Origin: Brevibacterium sp. ZH18
GTDB taxonomy: Bacteria; Actinomycetota; Actinomycetes; Actinomycetales; Brevibacteriaceae
Direction of reading: 5' to 3'
Length of the DNA stretch: 64,000 nucleotides
NCBI RefSeq assembly: GCF_022748595.1
Contig: NZ_JALDSX010000005.1
Location: 62,001-126,000, forward strand
Below, one piece after another: positions 1 to 7,788 of the stretch (within the stretch, counting starts at the first letter, position 1; every line of letters begins with the position of its first letter). The notes under the pieces are model-generated. The model did no database searches. It was not told where the DNA came from and saw only the letters and a list, made by a program, of their open reading frames with translations. Position numbers and translations under genes: made by a program.

Positions 1-64
1 ACGAATTCGGGCACTGGCGGATGGGTCGACCCATACCAGGCGCCTGAGCGGATTCAGCAAAGGT
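1..64. other. Window edge upstream of rpmE2, unassigned
   Basis: This short edge segment holds no assignable gene. One plus-strand frame reads 14 codons to a TGA at 45-47 and could be the tail of an upstream gene, but 14 residues are too few to recognise. The last bases (AAAGG at 59-63) serve as the ribosome binding site of rpmE2. Confidence 0.3.
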
Positions 65-70
65 ATGAAT

Positions 71-325
71 ATGAAAAAGGACATCCACCCGGAATACGCG
101 CCGATCGTGTTCAACGATCTGTCGTCCGGAACCAAGTTCCTCACGCGCTCGACCGCGAAGAGCGAAAAGACGATCGAGTGGGAAGACGGCAACACCTACC
201 CAGTCATCGACGTTGAGATCTCAAGCGCATCGCACCCGTTCTACACCGGAAAGCAGCGCATCCTCGACTCCGCAGGCCGCGTCGAGAAGTTCAAGGATCG
301 CTACAAGGGCTTCGGCAAGCGCTGA
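71..325 (+). CDS. rpmE2: 50S ribosomal protein L31 type B
   Basis: This 84-residue protein of the large ribosomal subunit opens with MKKDIHPEY and carries the family's [12 protein letters not shown] block near the middle. It contains no cysteine, so it is the zinc-free type B form rather than the CxxC zinc-binding type A form. In many bacteria the type B paralog is induced under zinc limitation by Zur; no Zur operator was recognised here. An ATG at 65 is in frame two codons upstream, but AAAGG at 59-63 is spaced correctly only for the ATG at 71, so that start was chosen. A strong terminator hairpin follows at 419-456. Confidence 0.93.
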   Translation: MKKDIHPEYAPIVFNDLSSGTKFLTRSTAKSEKTIEWEDGNTYPVIDVEISSASHPFYTGKQRILDSAGRVEKFKDRYKGFGKR

Positions 326-418
326 TCCCACGTCGGTTCCGACCGACACGGACGGTTCATTTCGTCCACGCGACTCCAGCCGGTCATCCGGCTCCAGTCG
401 TTTCACAGCATTGAAGCG

Positions 419-456
419 AACTGCCCCGCACACCGGAAATGGTGCGCGGGGCAGTT
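419..456 (+). terminator. Rho-independent terminator of rpmE2
   Basis: An 11-bp perfect stem (AACTGCCCCGC at 419-429 with GCGGGGCAGTT at 446-456) is extended by a CACC/GGTG inner stem after one mismatch, and is followed by CTCTTTGTG. It sits about 95 nt after the rpmE2 stop. Confidence 0.8.
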
Positions 457-561
457 CTCTTTGTGCCGTCCCCCGTCGTCCCCCACAATCATTCAGCCGT
501 CATTCACAATCATTCCTCGAGCTGGGGTGGGTCTGGTTGGACCATGGGAGTCGGCAGAAGA

Positions 562-579
562 GCGTCCCCGCGGGGACGC
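562..579. repeat. GTCCCCGCGGGGAC palindrome, copy 1
   Basis: An 18-bp perfect palindrome (GCGTCCCCG followed by its reverse complement) in the intergenic gap. It shares the 14-bp core with five other copies at 610, 725, 3121, 4565 and 4623. Confidence 0.85.
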
Positions 580-609
580 ACCAACCGACAGCAAAACTTC
601 GGGCCAGAA

Positions 610-625
610 CGTCCCCGCGGGGACG
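610..625. repeat. GTCCCCGCGGGGAC palindrome, copy 2
   Basis: A 16-bp perfect palindrome (CGTCCCCG followed by its reverse complement) 31 bp after copy 1. Bases outside the 16 bp do not pair, so flanks differ between copies. Confidence 0.85.
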
Positions 626-724
626 CGCGACCGTTGGTCAGGGCACGGCGAAGTCAGACCACCGAGGCTGCTGGGAGCCGCAGATCCACGCCATCACCGA
701 GGCTGTGGCGAGTTCCGATACAGC

Positions 725-750
725 TGAGGCGTCCCCGCGGGGACGCCTCA
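725..750. repeat. GTCCCCGCGGGGAC palindrome, copy 3 (26 bp)
   Basis: This is the longest copy, a 26-bp perfect palindrome whose arms begin TGAGGC and end GCCTCA around the common core. It lies immediately before the 15-bp tandem array. It could fold as a hairpin in RNA, but no T-run follows on either strand. Confidence 0.85.
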
Positions 751-751
751 T

Positions 752-841
752 ACTGAACCCGGTGGAACTGAACCCGGTGGAACTGAACCCGGTGGAACTG
801 AACCCGGTGGAACTGAACCCGGTGGAACTGAACCAGATTGA
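752..841. repeat. 15-bp tandem array, 5 perfect copies plus 1 diverged
   Basis: The unit ACTGAACCCGGTGGA repeats perfectly at 752, 767, 782, 797 and 812; a sixth unit at 827-841 has diverged (ACTGAACCAGATTGA). The array lies about 60 bp beyond the pdxK stop codon. There are no spacers, so it is not a CRISPR array. It is most likely a slippage-prone mini-satellite. Confidence 0.9.
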
Positions 842-901
842 ACCGTGCTGGACTGCGGCTGCGATCATGGTCGCCGATCGGGCCGTCAGCCGGTCACGGT
901 G

Positions 902-1726
902 TCAGTCGACGGTGACCGAGACTTCAGGCGACGGCTGGGTGCGCGATGCGGGGTGGAGTAGCGAGGCAACGCCGGTGGCGTTGTCGAGGCAGGCGGCAAT
1001 GCCGTGTGCCACCTTCTCCTTGGCTGTGACCACGGCATCCTGAATGCTCAGACCAGTGGCGAGGCCGGCAGCGATCGAGGACGCGAATGAGCATCCGGCT
1101 CCGTTGACGAGTTTCTCGTTGACCTTGCGAGAGCGCAGCGTCGTGACTTTCTCACCGTCGAAGAGGACGTCGATCGCATCATCGCCGGCCAGGCGTGCAC
1201 CGCCCTTGACGACGACGTTCTTCGCTCCCTGGCCGTGGATGATCTTTGCCGCCTCGATCATTCCCTCAACCGAGTCGATCGGCTCGAGTCCGGCCAAGGT
1301 TGCAGCCTCTTCGAGGTTCGGGGTGATCACGGTGGCCAGCGGCACGAGGTTCGCGACGAAGAGATCCTTGAGGTCGACCATCGTGCCCACGCCCTTGCAG
1401 ACCAGGACCGGGTCGAAGACGTAGGGCAGTTCATTGGTCTTCAGCTTCTCGGCGAGGACGAGTGCGGAGTCCACCGAACCGAGCATGCCCGACTTGATGA
1501 CGTCGAACTTGTGGACGGCCAACGTCGACTCGAGCTGGCGGGTGACGACGTCGGAATCGATGAATTCGACGACGTGGCCGAAGCTGTCATCAGGGTCGAA
1601 GGTGACGATGCAGGTCACGACGGCGGTGCCGAACGCGCCGTACTCTTCGAACATCTTCAGGTCAGCTTCGAGTCCGGCTCCGCCTGAGACGTCGGAGCCG
1701 GCGATGGTGAGCACTTTGGAGGTCAT
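902..1726 (-). CDS. pdxK: Pyridoxal kinase, ThiD-like family
   Basis: This 274-residue ribokinase-fold enzyme should phosphorylate pyridoxine, pyridoxal or pyridoxamine in vitamin B6 salvage. Visible features are an N-terminal GSDVSGGAG substrate loop (residues 10-18), the DPVLVCKG block (105-112, Cys110) and the anion-hole motif NGAGCSF (208-214, Cys212). The CKG and GAGC cysteines and the ITPNLEEA block resemble Bacillus subtilis PdxK more than classical HMP-P kinase ThiD, which is the main alternative. The ATG at 1726 follows AAAGGAC at 1732-1737 and was preferred to an in-frame extension of 25 residues. It lies 44 bp after trmL on the same strand and is probably cotranscribed. Confidence 0.85.
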   Translation of the reverse strand: MTSKVLTIAGSDVSGGAGLEADLKMFEEYGAFGTAVVTCIVTFDPDDSFGHVVEFIDSDVVTRQLESTLAVHKFDVIKSGMLGSVDSALVLAEKLKTNELPYVFDPVLVCKGVGTMVDLKDLFVANLVPLATVITPNLEEAATLAGLEPIDSVEGMIEAAKIIHGQGAKNVVVKGGARLAGDDAIDVLFDGEKVTTLRSRKVNEKLVNGAGCSFASSIAAGLATGLSIQDAVVTAKEKVAHGIAACLDNATGVASLLHPASRTQPSPEVSVTVD

Positions 1727-1770
1727 TGTGGTCCTTTCGGGAATGTGTATCGGCAGAAGTCTACGCGGGT

Positions 1771-2235
1771 TCAGGCCCCGGCGTACCCCTGCTGGCGCCA
1801 CGCTTCGTAGATGGCGATGGACGCGGAGTTCGCGAGATTGAGTGAACGGCGCGAGGGCAGCATCGGAATGCGCACGCTCATATCCACATGGTCATCGGCG
1901 ACGACGGAATCGGGCAGCCCGGTCGACTCCTGACCGAACAGGAGGACGTCGCCGTCTCTGTATTCCACCTCGGCGAAGGAATTCTCCGTGTGTGTGCTGA
2001 ACGCGATCACCCGACGCTCGCCGAGGTGGTCCCACAGGTCCGCCAACGTCGGGTGGACCGTGACGTGGGCGAGATCGTGGTAGTCGAGCCCGGCACGACG
2101 CAGCTTGGCGTCGGAGAGGTCGAACCCGAGCGGTTCGACGAGGTGGAGATGGGCTCCCGTGACAGCGGCAAGACGGATGGCATTGCCGGTGTTGCCAGGG
2201 ATCTCGGGAGTGTGGAAGACGATGTCGATGTTCAT
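1771..2235 (-). CDS. trmL: tRNA (cytidine/uridine-34-2'-O)-methyltransferase TrmL
   Basis: This 154-residue SpoU-class (SPOUT) enzyme 2'-O-methylates the wobble nucleotide of tRNA-Leu isoacceptors. All three SPOUT motifs can be read: PEIPGNTGNAIR (10-21), LLFGQESTGLP (about 98-108) and the C-terminal RIPMLPSRRSLNLANSASI block, which forms the knotted SAM site. The length is typical of the single-domain TrmL family. AGGAG precedes the ATG. It sits between the methyltransferase gene and pdxK on the same strand. Confidence 0.9.
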   Translation of the reverse strand: MNIDIVFHTPEIPGNTGNAIRLAAVTGAHLHLVEPLGFDLSDAKLRRAGLDYHDLAHVTVHPTLADLWDHLGERRVIAFSTHTENSFAEVEYRDGDVLLFGQESTGLPDSVVADDHVDMSVRIPMLPSRRSLNLANSASIAIYEAWRQQGYAGA

Positions 2236-2312
2236 ATGACTCCTATTTTGTCACTGATCATCCGTCGGTGCTGCGCACTCCGGCACCACATGGCTGTCGT
2301 CGGGTGGGCTGA

Positions 2313-2392
2313 TCTCACTGCGGATCTGCCCTCACTGCGGATTTGATCTCACTGCGGATTTGATCTCACTGCGGATCTGTCCTCACTGCGCG
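2313..2392. repeat. 17-bp tandem repeat across the methyltransferase stop codon
   Basis: CTCACTGCG recurs at 2314, 2331, 2348, 2365 and 2382, an exact 17-bp period. The copy at 2382 contains the real stop codon of the leftward methyltransferase (TGA at 2385-2383), and the four further copies lie beyond it. Because 17 is not a multiple of three, each copy presents TGA in a different frame. Confidence 0.9.
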
Positions 2393-3084
2393 AGCCGGAC
2401 GAGCAGGTATCCCTGCCTGGTCGCCTCGGGGAACTGGCCGGACCGGTCGGGTTCGCGCTCGAGCCGTGTCACGGGAACGAAACCATGTGGCTCGAGTGCG
2501 GTGAGAACCTCGGCGAGCGAGCGCCGGTGGAAGTCGAGATCGACCTCGACTCCGGCCATGTCGGTGACGTGGTCGACGCGGTCGCCGAGTTGGAAAGCCA
2601 GCTGGAACAGCCCGCCCGGACGGAGCACACGCGCCGCCTCGGCGAAGGCAGTGCTGAGGTCCTCATCAGGGACATGGATGATCGAATACCAGGCCACGAG
2701 ACCGGAGAAGCTGTCATCGGCAAACGGCAGCGAGGTCATCGAGCCGAGTGCGAAGTTGAGGTTCGGATAGTGACCTGTGGCAATTTCGAGCATGGCGGGG
2801 GAGAGGTCGAGGCCGGTCGGACTGACGCCCAGGGCCGCGAGGAACGCGGTGATCCGACCTGGTCCGCAGCCGATCTCGAGAGTCTCATCGTGCCCGGTCG
2901 AGAGGACGAGCTCTGAGAACGCGCCGAGGGCGGCTCGATCATGTGGCTTAGTGGTCAGCTCGTTCGCGATCCAGTCCGTGTAGACCTCCGCGATCGCATC
3001 GTAGGAGTCCCGTGTGGCCTGTTCGCGCGACGATTCCTGCGCTGGTTCTCGCGCCGAGGCGGTGTCCGGGGTGTGCTCGCTCAT
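2383..3084 (-). CDS. Class I SAM-dependent methyltransferase, substrate unknown
   Basis: This 233-residue protein has a Rossmann-type methyltransferase core. Motif I is LEIGCGPGR (about 69-77), followed by the acidic post-I strand GLDLSPAMLE (91-100), then SLPFADDSFSG and the ARVLRPGG turn typical of the UbiE/Methyltransf_11 group. The first 30 residues are hydrophilic and probably disordered. No substrate can be inferred. Upstream, TAACCT (minus strand, 3096-3091) lies 6 nt before the ATG with no Shine-Dalgarno sequence, so the mRNA is probably leaderless. Its 3' end is tandemly duplicated. Confidence 0.85.
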   Translation of the reverse strand: MSEHTPDTASAREPAQESSREQATRDSYDAIAEVYTDWIANELTTKPHDRAALGAFSELVLSTGHDETLEIGCGPGRITAFLAALGVSPTGLDLSPAMLEIATGHYPNLNFALGSMTSLPFADDSFSGLVAWYSIIHVPDEDLSTAFAEAARVLRPGGLFQLAFQLGDRVDHVTDMAGVEVDLDFHRRSLAEVLTALEPHGFVPVTRLEREPDRSGQFPEATRQGYLLVRLAQ

Positions 3085-3410
3085 GGCACCAGGTTAGTGC
3101 GATGCGAAATGCGATGTCGTGACGTCCCCGCGGGGACGTCGGTGCGACAGTGCTTCCCGCGGGGCCGAGCGGACTTTGCGCGGCGACGGAGTGTGAGGGG
3201 CTCTGTGTCGTAGCGAGCGCGTCATACGATCCGACCGGGTCACCTGCAGAAACGAAGAAAAATCGAAGTTGTCTGGCAAAGAGAGGAAGTAGGCGTGAAT
3301 TGATTCGAATCTCATGTCAGTACCGACCCGTACGGTGAAAGCATGGTTCGAGGTCATGGGGACTCACGAACCGAGCCGGCCGTACTGGCCGAGGGGGAAG
3401 GGTACTGAAC
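3085..3410. other. 326-bp divergent intergenic region
   Basis: This gap separates the leftward methyltransferase from the rightward HNH gene. It holds the methyltransferase -10 (3091-3096) and one perfect palindrome (3121-3140), plus a degenerate one around 3153-3165. The HNH promoter must lie here, but no convincing -35/-10 pair was found. Confidence 0.6.
3121..3140. repeat. GTCCCCGCGGGGAC palindrome, copy 4
   Basis: A 20-bp perfect palindrome (GACGTCCCCG followed by its reverse complement), 270 bp upstream of the HNH endonuclease gene. It is identical over 20 bp to the copy inside that gene at 4623-4642. Confidence 0.85.
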
Positions 3411-5318
3411 ATGAAGGAGAACGACGTCGCCGATCCATTCGACGATCATTCGGACGCATCTGCGCAGGTTGCGGATCTGAGCGGGCTGAGCGTCGATCCC
3501 GGGGACTACGACAGGGGACCGGGCAAGCGCCCAGACGAATCGGGCAACATGTCAGGGGGTCCGGATGGCGCTGACTGTCCGGAAGGTTCTGCCGATTCTG
3601 ACAATTCTGGCGGTTCTGACGACTCCAGCACCGGCCTGAGTGATCTCAGCGCGGAGGAGCTGGTCGCCGACATCCGCCGCAATATCTCGTGCATCGCCTT
3701 CTGCCATGCACGTGTGCTTGCACTCATCGACGAGGTGGACCAGCGTGGTCTCTGGGCACAATGGATCGGTGTGACGTCATTGACCCAGTGGGTCATGCAC
3801 ATTGCGGCGGTGAGTGCTCACACCGCGCGGGAGTACGTTCGTGTGATGACCGCGCTGCGGGAGATGCCGAAAGTGAAGGAGAGCCTGGGCTCGGGCGATG
3901 TCAGCTTCTCCAAGGTTCGTGAAATCACCAGACTGGTCGGGCGGATTCCCGACGAAGATGCACTGAAATTGGCCACGGTGGCCACCGGCAGCCAGATCGG
4001 AGTGGTGGCTCACAGCTACTGTCAGCTGTCCGACGCCATCGCCGGCGGCGAAATTCCCCGCTTCCTCCCAGCCGACAGCGTGAGCATGCGGACGACTGGG
4101 CCCGGACGGACCCGCATCACGATCGATCTGGGAGAAGACGAAGCCGCTGAGATCTTCTCCATGCTCGAGGCTGCTCGACACCTCATCGAGCAGGAGTCGG
4201 GCGAGGGGGAACTCGGGAGCTCAACGGAGACGGCTGCGACTGCAGCCGAGAGTCCGGCATCCGACGATTCTGTATTCGGGAGCCCTGCAGCTGAAGGCAA
4301 GAACGACTTTCTGCCTATCGCGGTCACTGAACCGGAGGAGAAGCCGCCATATGAGCCGATTTCCCAAGTCATGTGCTTGATGGAGATCATCCACGCGTTT
4401 CCGCGAGCGGAGTCAGCCGGCACCGTCGACGTCGATCGGGCACGAATGCTCGTGCATGCCTCCGCCGAGGTTGTCACCCATGCCGGTACTGAGCTCGCAT
4501 CTGCGGATGTGGAAGGTCCCGATCTGCCGGGTGCTGCCGAACCGACGGATGTTCCGTTCGCCGACGTCCCCGCGGGGACGACCGATCCTTCCGCGGTTCC
4601 TGCCGGGGTGCGTACGAACAGCGACGTCCCCGCGGGGACGTCAGCGGATGGCGGAACGACCGCGCATGGCGGGACGGTTGTGGATGGCGGGACGACCGCC
4701 TCGGCGTCGGCGGACATGACCTGCCGGATCGACGGTTTCGGAGGCATCGCTCCGGAGACAGCGGAGCGGTTGACCTGCGAAGCTCTGATCAGCGGTGCGA
4801 TCAAAGCTGCCGACGGGGACGTGCTCATGCTCGGACGGTCGAAGAGGCTGGTGAGCCGACGCCAGCGTCTGGCGCTGAGTGCGCGGGACATCGGCTGCCA
4901 ATTTCCCGGCTGCCGAGCGAGACGGCGATGCGATGCTCATCACATCCGCCCCTGGTCCCAGGGTGGGGCGACGGACATGGACAACCTCATCCTGCTCTGT
5001 CGTACTCATCACACTGCGGTTCACAAATATCAGCTGACCATCTCGCGAACCGATGCGCGCTTCGCCGGAGCTCTGGAGGGGCGCGCCGCGTTCGCCTTCT
5101 TCCTGCCTGACGGGTCTGAGATGCTGCCGCTGGAACAGGGGCAGGCGGGCCGTCCGGTGTTCGACACCGCGCGGCTGGTGAAAGTGGCTGAAGAAGCAGT
5201 CGTGGACGCGGATCCGAGCACTCTCGGTGGTGGGTACGGCTTCAACCTGGACAATTGCGTCGACTGGATGTTCGAAGCGGAATGGCGACACGCCCGGGCG
5301 AACAATGCAGCCGCGTAA
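3411..5318 (+). CDS. DUF222 (13E12 family) HNH endonuclease
   Basis: This 635-residue protein combines an acidic low-complexity N-terminus (about 1-75), a DUF222 helical domain (about 80-340), a variable linker (about 375-435) and a C-terminal HNH nuclease domain (about 490-545). The HNH core shows CQFPGC, then DAHHIRPW with the HH pair, the Asn of DNLILLC and the closing RTHH. DUF222-HNH proteins are typically multicopy in actinobacteria and their role is unproven. The linker encodes DVPAGT twice and VPAGV once; the DVPAGT codons are copies of the palindrome that also lies outside the gene. GGAAGG precedes the ATG. It is not part of an obvious operon. Confidence 0.85.
   Translation: MKENDVADPFDDHSDASAQVADLSGLSVDPGDYDRGPGKRPDESGNMSGGPDGADCPEGSADSDNSGGSDDSSTGLSDLSAEELVADIRRNISCIAFCHARVLALIDEVDQRGLWAQWIGVTSLTQWVMHIAAVSAHTAREYVRVMTALREMPKVKESLGSGDVSFSKVREITRLVGRIPDEDALKLATVATGSQIGVVAHSYCQLSDAIAGGEIPRFLPADSVSMRTTGPGRTRITIDLGEDEAAEIFSMLEAARHLIEQESGEGELGSSTETAATAAESPASDDSVFGSPAAEGKNDFLPIAVTEPEEKPPYEPISQVMCLMEIIHAFPRAESAGTVDVDRARMLVHASAEVVTHAGTELASADVEGPDLPGAAEPTDVPFADVPAGTTDPSAVPAGVRTNSDVPAGTSADGGTTAHGGTVVDGGTTASASADMTCRIDGFGGIAPETAERLTCEALISGAIKAADGDVLMLGRSKRLVSRRQRLALSARDIGCQFPGCRARRRCDAHHIRPWSQGGATDMDNLILLCRTHHTAVHKYQLTISRTDARFAGALEGRAAFAFFLPDGSEMLPLEQGQAGRPVFDTARLVKVAEEAVVDADPSTLGGGYGFNLDNCVDWMFEAEWRHARANNAAA
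4565..4580. repeat. GTCCCCGCGGGGAC palindrome, copy 5, inside the HNH gene
   Basis: A 16-bp perfect palindrome read in frame as part of DVPAGT, in the linker between the DUF222 and HNH domains. Confidence 0.85.
4623..4642. repeat. GTCCCCGCGGGGAC palindrome, copy 6, inside the HNH gene
   Basis: A 20-bp perfect palindrome, again read in frame as DVPAGT, 42 bp after copy 5. It is identical to the copy upstream of the gene at 3121-3140. Confidence 0.85.
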
Positions 5319-5321
5319 ATC

Positions 5322-5350
5322 TTGCCTATTTAGAACACTAGTTCGATAAT
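5322..5350 (+). promoter_or_regulatory. SOS promoter of the mutasome operon with LexA box
   Basis: TTGCCT (5322-5327) and GATAAT (5345-5350) are spaced by 17 bp, an excellent sigma-A type promoter. Between and over them lies TAGAACACTAGTTCGA (5331-5346), one mismatch from the actinobacterial LexA consensus TCGAAC-N4-GTTCGA. LexA bound here would cover the -10. The predicted transcription start is near 5357, immediately before an ATG at 5358. Confidence 0.85.
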
Positions 5351-5357
5351 GGATGTC

Positions 5358-6053
5358 ATGTCTGCAGTGCCACTCGTTGAACAGCTCAGCCGGGAGATGG
5401 GTATCTCCACGGCCACTGCTCTGTTCGACGGGCACCAGCCTCGCCCGGTGGATCCCGTGCTGGCACCGATCTTCCGCCGAGGCGGTCTTCCCCGAGGTGA
5501 GATCGTGACCCTGACAGGAGGACAGTCATTGAGTTGTGCCCTCGCCACGATCGCCGCTGCGACCCAGGAACAGAAATGGTGTGCGGGGATCGGGCTCGGC
5601 GAACCAGCCGTCTCGTCGATCGCTGATCTGGGTGTCGACCTCGATCACTTCGTCAATCTCGCCACCCCAGCCGAGGACTGGCTGCGCGTGGCCTCCATCC
5701 TCATCGAATCCTTCGACATCCTCATCGTCGACCCCGGATTCCGACCCAGCGCGGGGGAGCGGGCCCGTTTGCTGGCCAAAGTGCGTGAGCGCAAGATCAG
5801 CCTCATCAGTCTGGAGCCGATGCCCGGAAGTACAGAGCAGATCGAAATCACCGACACACAGTGGTCGGGCACCGAGCACGGTCACGGACGTCTGCGGTCC
5901 TGTCTTGTGACGGCCCGCTCCCAAACCGGGATCCACCGATTCCTCCTGCCCGGTCCCGAGGGGACCCCTGCAGAGGCGCCGGCCCGGGTGCCGGCTCCCA
6001 CCTCGGTGTGGGAAGAAAAAGGCGAACGGCCGGTGATCCGCAGTGTCAGTTGA
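5358..6053 (+). CDS. imuA: ImuA' mutasome accessory protein (RecA-like fold)
   Basis: This 231-residue protein matches the actinobacterial ImuA' class by position and by a RecA/SulA-like pattern: RRGGLPRGEIVTLTGGQS in place of a RecA P-loop, then FDILIVDPGF as a Walker-B-like strand. The loop lacks a GKT, so ATP hydrolysis is doubtful. In mycobacteria ImuA' and ImuB form a complex with DnaE2 for damage-induced mutagenic translesion synthesis. The ATG at 5358 was chosen over 5349 because the latter overlaps the -10; the transcript would be leaderless. It overlaps imuB by 11 bp. Confidence 0.8.
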   Translation: MSAVPLVEQLSREMGISTATALFDGHQPRPVDPVLAPIFRRGGLPRGEIVTLTGGQSLSCALATIAAATQEQKWCAGIGLGEPAVSSIADLGVDLDHFVNLATPAEDWLRVASILIESFDILIVDPGFRPSAGERARLLAKVRERKISLISLEPMPGSTEQIEITDTQWSGTEHGHGRLRSCLVTARSQTGIHRFLLPGPEGTPAEAPARVPAPTSVWEEKGERPVIRSVS

Positions 6054-7788
6054 CAGCTCTTTCACGCGCCCTCCCGCGCACCCTCCGACGCACGCTTCTG
6101 GGCACGCTCCTGGGCACGACTCAGGCCAGCCCGGTGCGGATGCCCAGGGAGCGAGTCCTCACCGCACACTTGTGCTCACAGTTCCCGACTGGCCGGCTGT
6201 CGCGGCTGCTGCCGAGCGCGATCTCAGCTCCCGGACACCGGTGGCGGTCCTCAGGGCTGGCAAAGTGGTCGCGGCCAATGCGCCTGCTCGCACCGCGGGA
6301 ATCGCTGTGGGCAACAACAAACGTGCCGTCGGATTCCGCTGCCCCGAAGCGCAGGTGGCGGCCTGGGACGAGGACGTGGACAATAAGCACTTCTCCGCCG
6401 GGGTCGGAGCGCTCGAAGACCTCGTGGCCCGGTTCACCTTGTTGGGTCCCGGAACGTTGGCGATCCCTCTCGACTCGCTCAGGCACGGCTATGCCGATGA
6501 GCCCAGTGCAGTCGAAGATCTGATCTCGGAGCTCGTGTCTGCAACCGGGTGGGAGTTCTTCCCAGGCATCGCCGACACCGTGTTCGCAGCAGTGCTCGCA
6601 GCTGGCCAGGCGCGACGGGTCGAACCGGGCGAGACCGTGAACTTTCTGGCAGCACAGCCGATCACCACTTTGGAGTACGCCGGGGCAGAGGTCGCCAAGC
6701 TCATCGACACCTTCACCCACCTGGGTCTGCGCACCCTGGGCGCCCTGGCTCGACTCGACGCGAAGGATGTGAACTCGCGATTCGGAGCGCCGGGTCGACA
6801 CGCTCATGACCTGGCCACAGGCTCCGAGAGGAGGCCACTGCACGATCATGTCCGTGAGGACGGGCTGACTGCCGAACTCGGTCTGGAGGCACCGACAACC
6901 CGCAGTGACACGCTGGGCTTCCTGACCCGCCAGCTTGCCGCGGATCTGCTGACCAAGGTGCGCCGGCTGGGGCTTGTCTGCACGCAGATCACAATCGAAC
7001 TCGTTGCGGTCTCCGGGCAGTCCTCGAAACGGACCTGGCGGATCGAGGACATGAACGAGAACACCATTGCGGACCGTCTGCGCTGGCAGGCAGAAGGCTG
7101 GCTCGCCGGTGCCGCCCGGGGTGGAAGCTCTGCTGGGAGCGCACGGACCGATGGGAAAGCCGCTGCCCGAAGCAGGCGTGCCCATGATTTCGACATCCCC
7201 GACGAACCGGCACCGGATCCGGAGGACTTCTCTGAGGAGGGGATCATCGCTCTTCGCCTCGTGGCTGCGGAGCTGACCACGCCCATCGGTGCCACGAAGA
7301 GTCTGTTCGATGAGAACACCGGGCAGGTCACCCACACTCTGGAGCGCCTGCAGGGCCTGTTCGGACCTGATTCGGTCCTGGTCCCCGGACTCCAAGGCGG
7401 ATGGGACCCGAGCGAGACGAACCTGTGGACCCCGTGGCAGCAGAAGTCCGTCCCGGTGCGCAGCCCCGGAGCCCCCTGGCCCGGAGCGCTGCACGCACCG
7501 CGACCCACGACGGTTGAGCATGTGGCCGTCGATGTGCTCACCGGCGACGGACGGACTGTGGGAGCACGCCCCGCGGGTCTGGAATCGACACCCGCCGCGA
7601 TCCGATTTCCGACCGGAGCCACTGAGGCGATCACCGACTACTCCGGCTCCTGGCCTGTCGAATCCGGGTGGTGGGACCCCGAGCGCGCCACCTACCGAAC
7701 CCGTCTGCAGGTCGTCACCGAATCCGGGCAGGCGCTTCTGCTGAGCAAGGAGAACGGCCAGTGGCACATCACCGGCCGATACCGCTGA
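6043..7788 (+). CDS. imuB: ImuB, inactive Y-family polymerase-like hub protein
   Basis: This 581-residue protein has the Y-family layout: palm/fingers (about 40-230), thumb with a helix-hairpin-helix (about 230-270) and little finger (about 280-430), then a C-terminal extension. The first catalytic motif, DxDxFFAxVE in active Pol IV, reads VPDWPAVAAAAE, so the metal-binding acid pattern is absent, as expected of ImuB. The family bridges the beta clamp, ImuA' and DnaE2; no clamp-binding motif was identified with confidence. The first 35 residues are rich in His, Pro and Gly. The GTG start overlaps the end of imuA, and the stop overlaps the start of dnaE2. Confidence 0.87.
   Translation: MSVDSSFTRPPAHPPTHASGHAPGHDSGQPGADAQGASPHRTLVLTVPDWPAVAAAAERDLSSRTPVAVLRAGKVVAANAPARTAGIAVGNNKRAVGFRCPEAQVAAWDEDVDNKHFSAGVGALEDLVARFTLLGPGTLAIPLDSLRHGYADEPSAVEDLISELVSATGWEFFPGIADTVFAAVLAAGQARRVEPGETVNFLAAQPITTLEYAGAEVAKLIDTFTHLGLRTLGALARLDAKDVNSRFGAPGRHAHDLATGSERRPLHDHVREDGLTAELGLEAPTTRSDTLGFLTRQLAADLLTKVRRLGLVCTQITIELVAVSGQSSKRTWRIEDMNENTIADRLRWQAEGWLAGAARGGSSAGSARTDGKAAARSRRAHDFDIPDEPAPDPEDFSEEGIIALRLVAAELTTPIGATKSLFDENTGQVTHTLERLQGLFGPDSVLVPGLQGGWDPSETNLWTPWQQKSVPVRSPGAPWPGALHAPRPTTVEHVAVDVLTGDGRTVGARPAGLESTPAAIRFPTGATEAITDYSGSWPVESGWWDPERATYRTRLQVVTESGQALLLSKENGQWHITGRYR

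Larger units (their letters stand above)
326..901. other. 576-bp gap with terminator and repeats, no gene
   Basis: No credible gene lies between rpmE2 and the 3' end of pdxK. Open frames here are low-complexity translations of repeats. The stretch holds the rpmE2 terminator (419-456), three perfect GTCCCCGCGGGGAC palindromes (562-579, 610-625, 725-750) and a 15-bp tandem array (752-841). The plus-strand gene ends on the left and the minus-strand gene ends on the right, so this is a convergent gap with no need for promoters. Confidence 0.8.

Noticed and set aside
752..841. A possible CRISPR array
   Set aside because: The 15-bp units are contiguous with no spacers, and no cas genes are present. 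The Cas4-like nuclease at 30568 is the Rv2119-type protein.
638..868. A minus-strand frame with FSSTG repeats
   Set aside because: It is a translation of the 15-bp mini-satellite with no ribosome binding site.
213..1043. A 276-codon plus-strand frame across the first intergenic gap
   Set aside because: It runs through the terminator, palindromes and tandem array and antisense to pdxK. Its product is repeat-derived and has no known pattern.
5349..5357. The earlier ATG of imuA'
   Set aside because: It overlaps the -10 hexamer, so it would lie upstream of the predicted transcription start.
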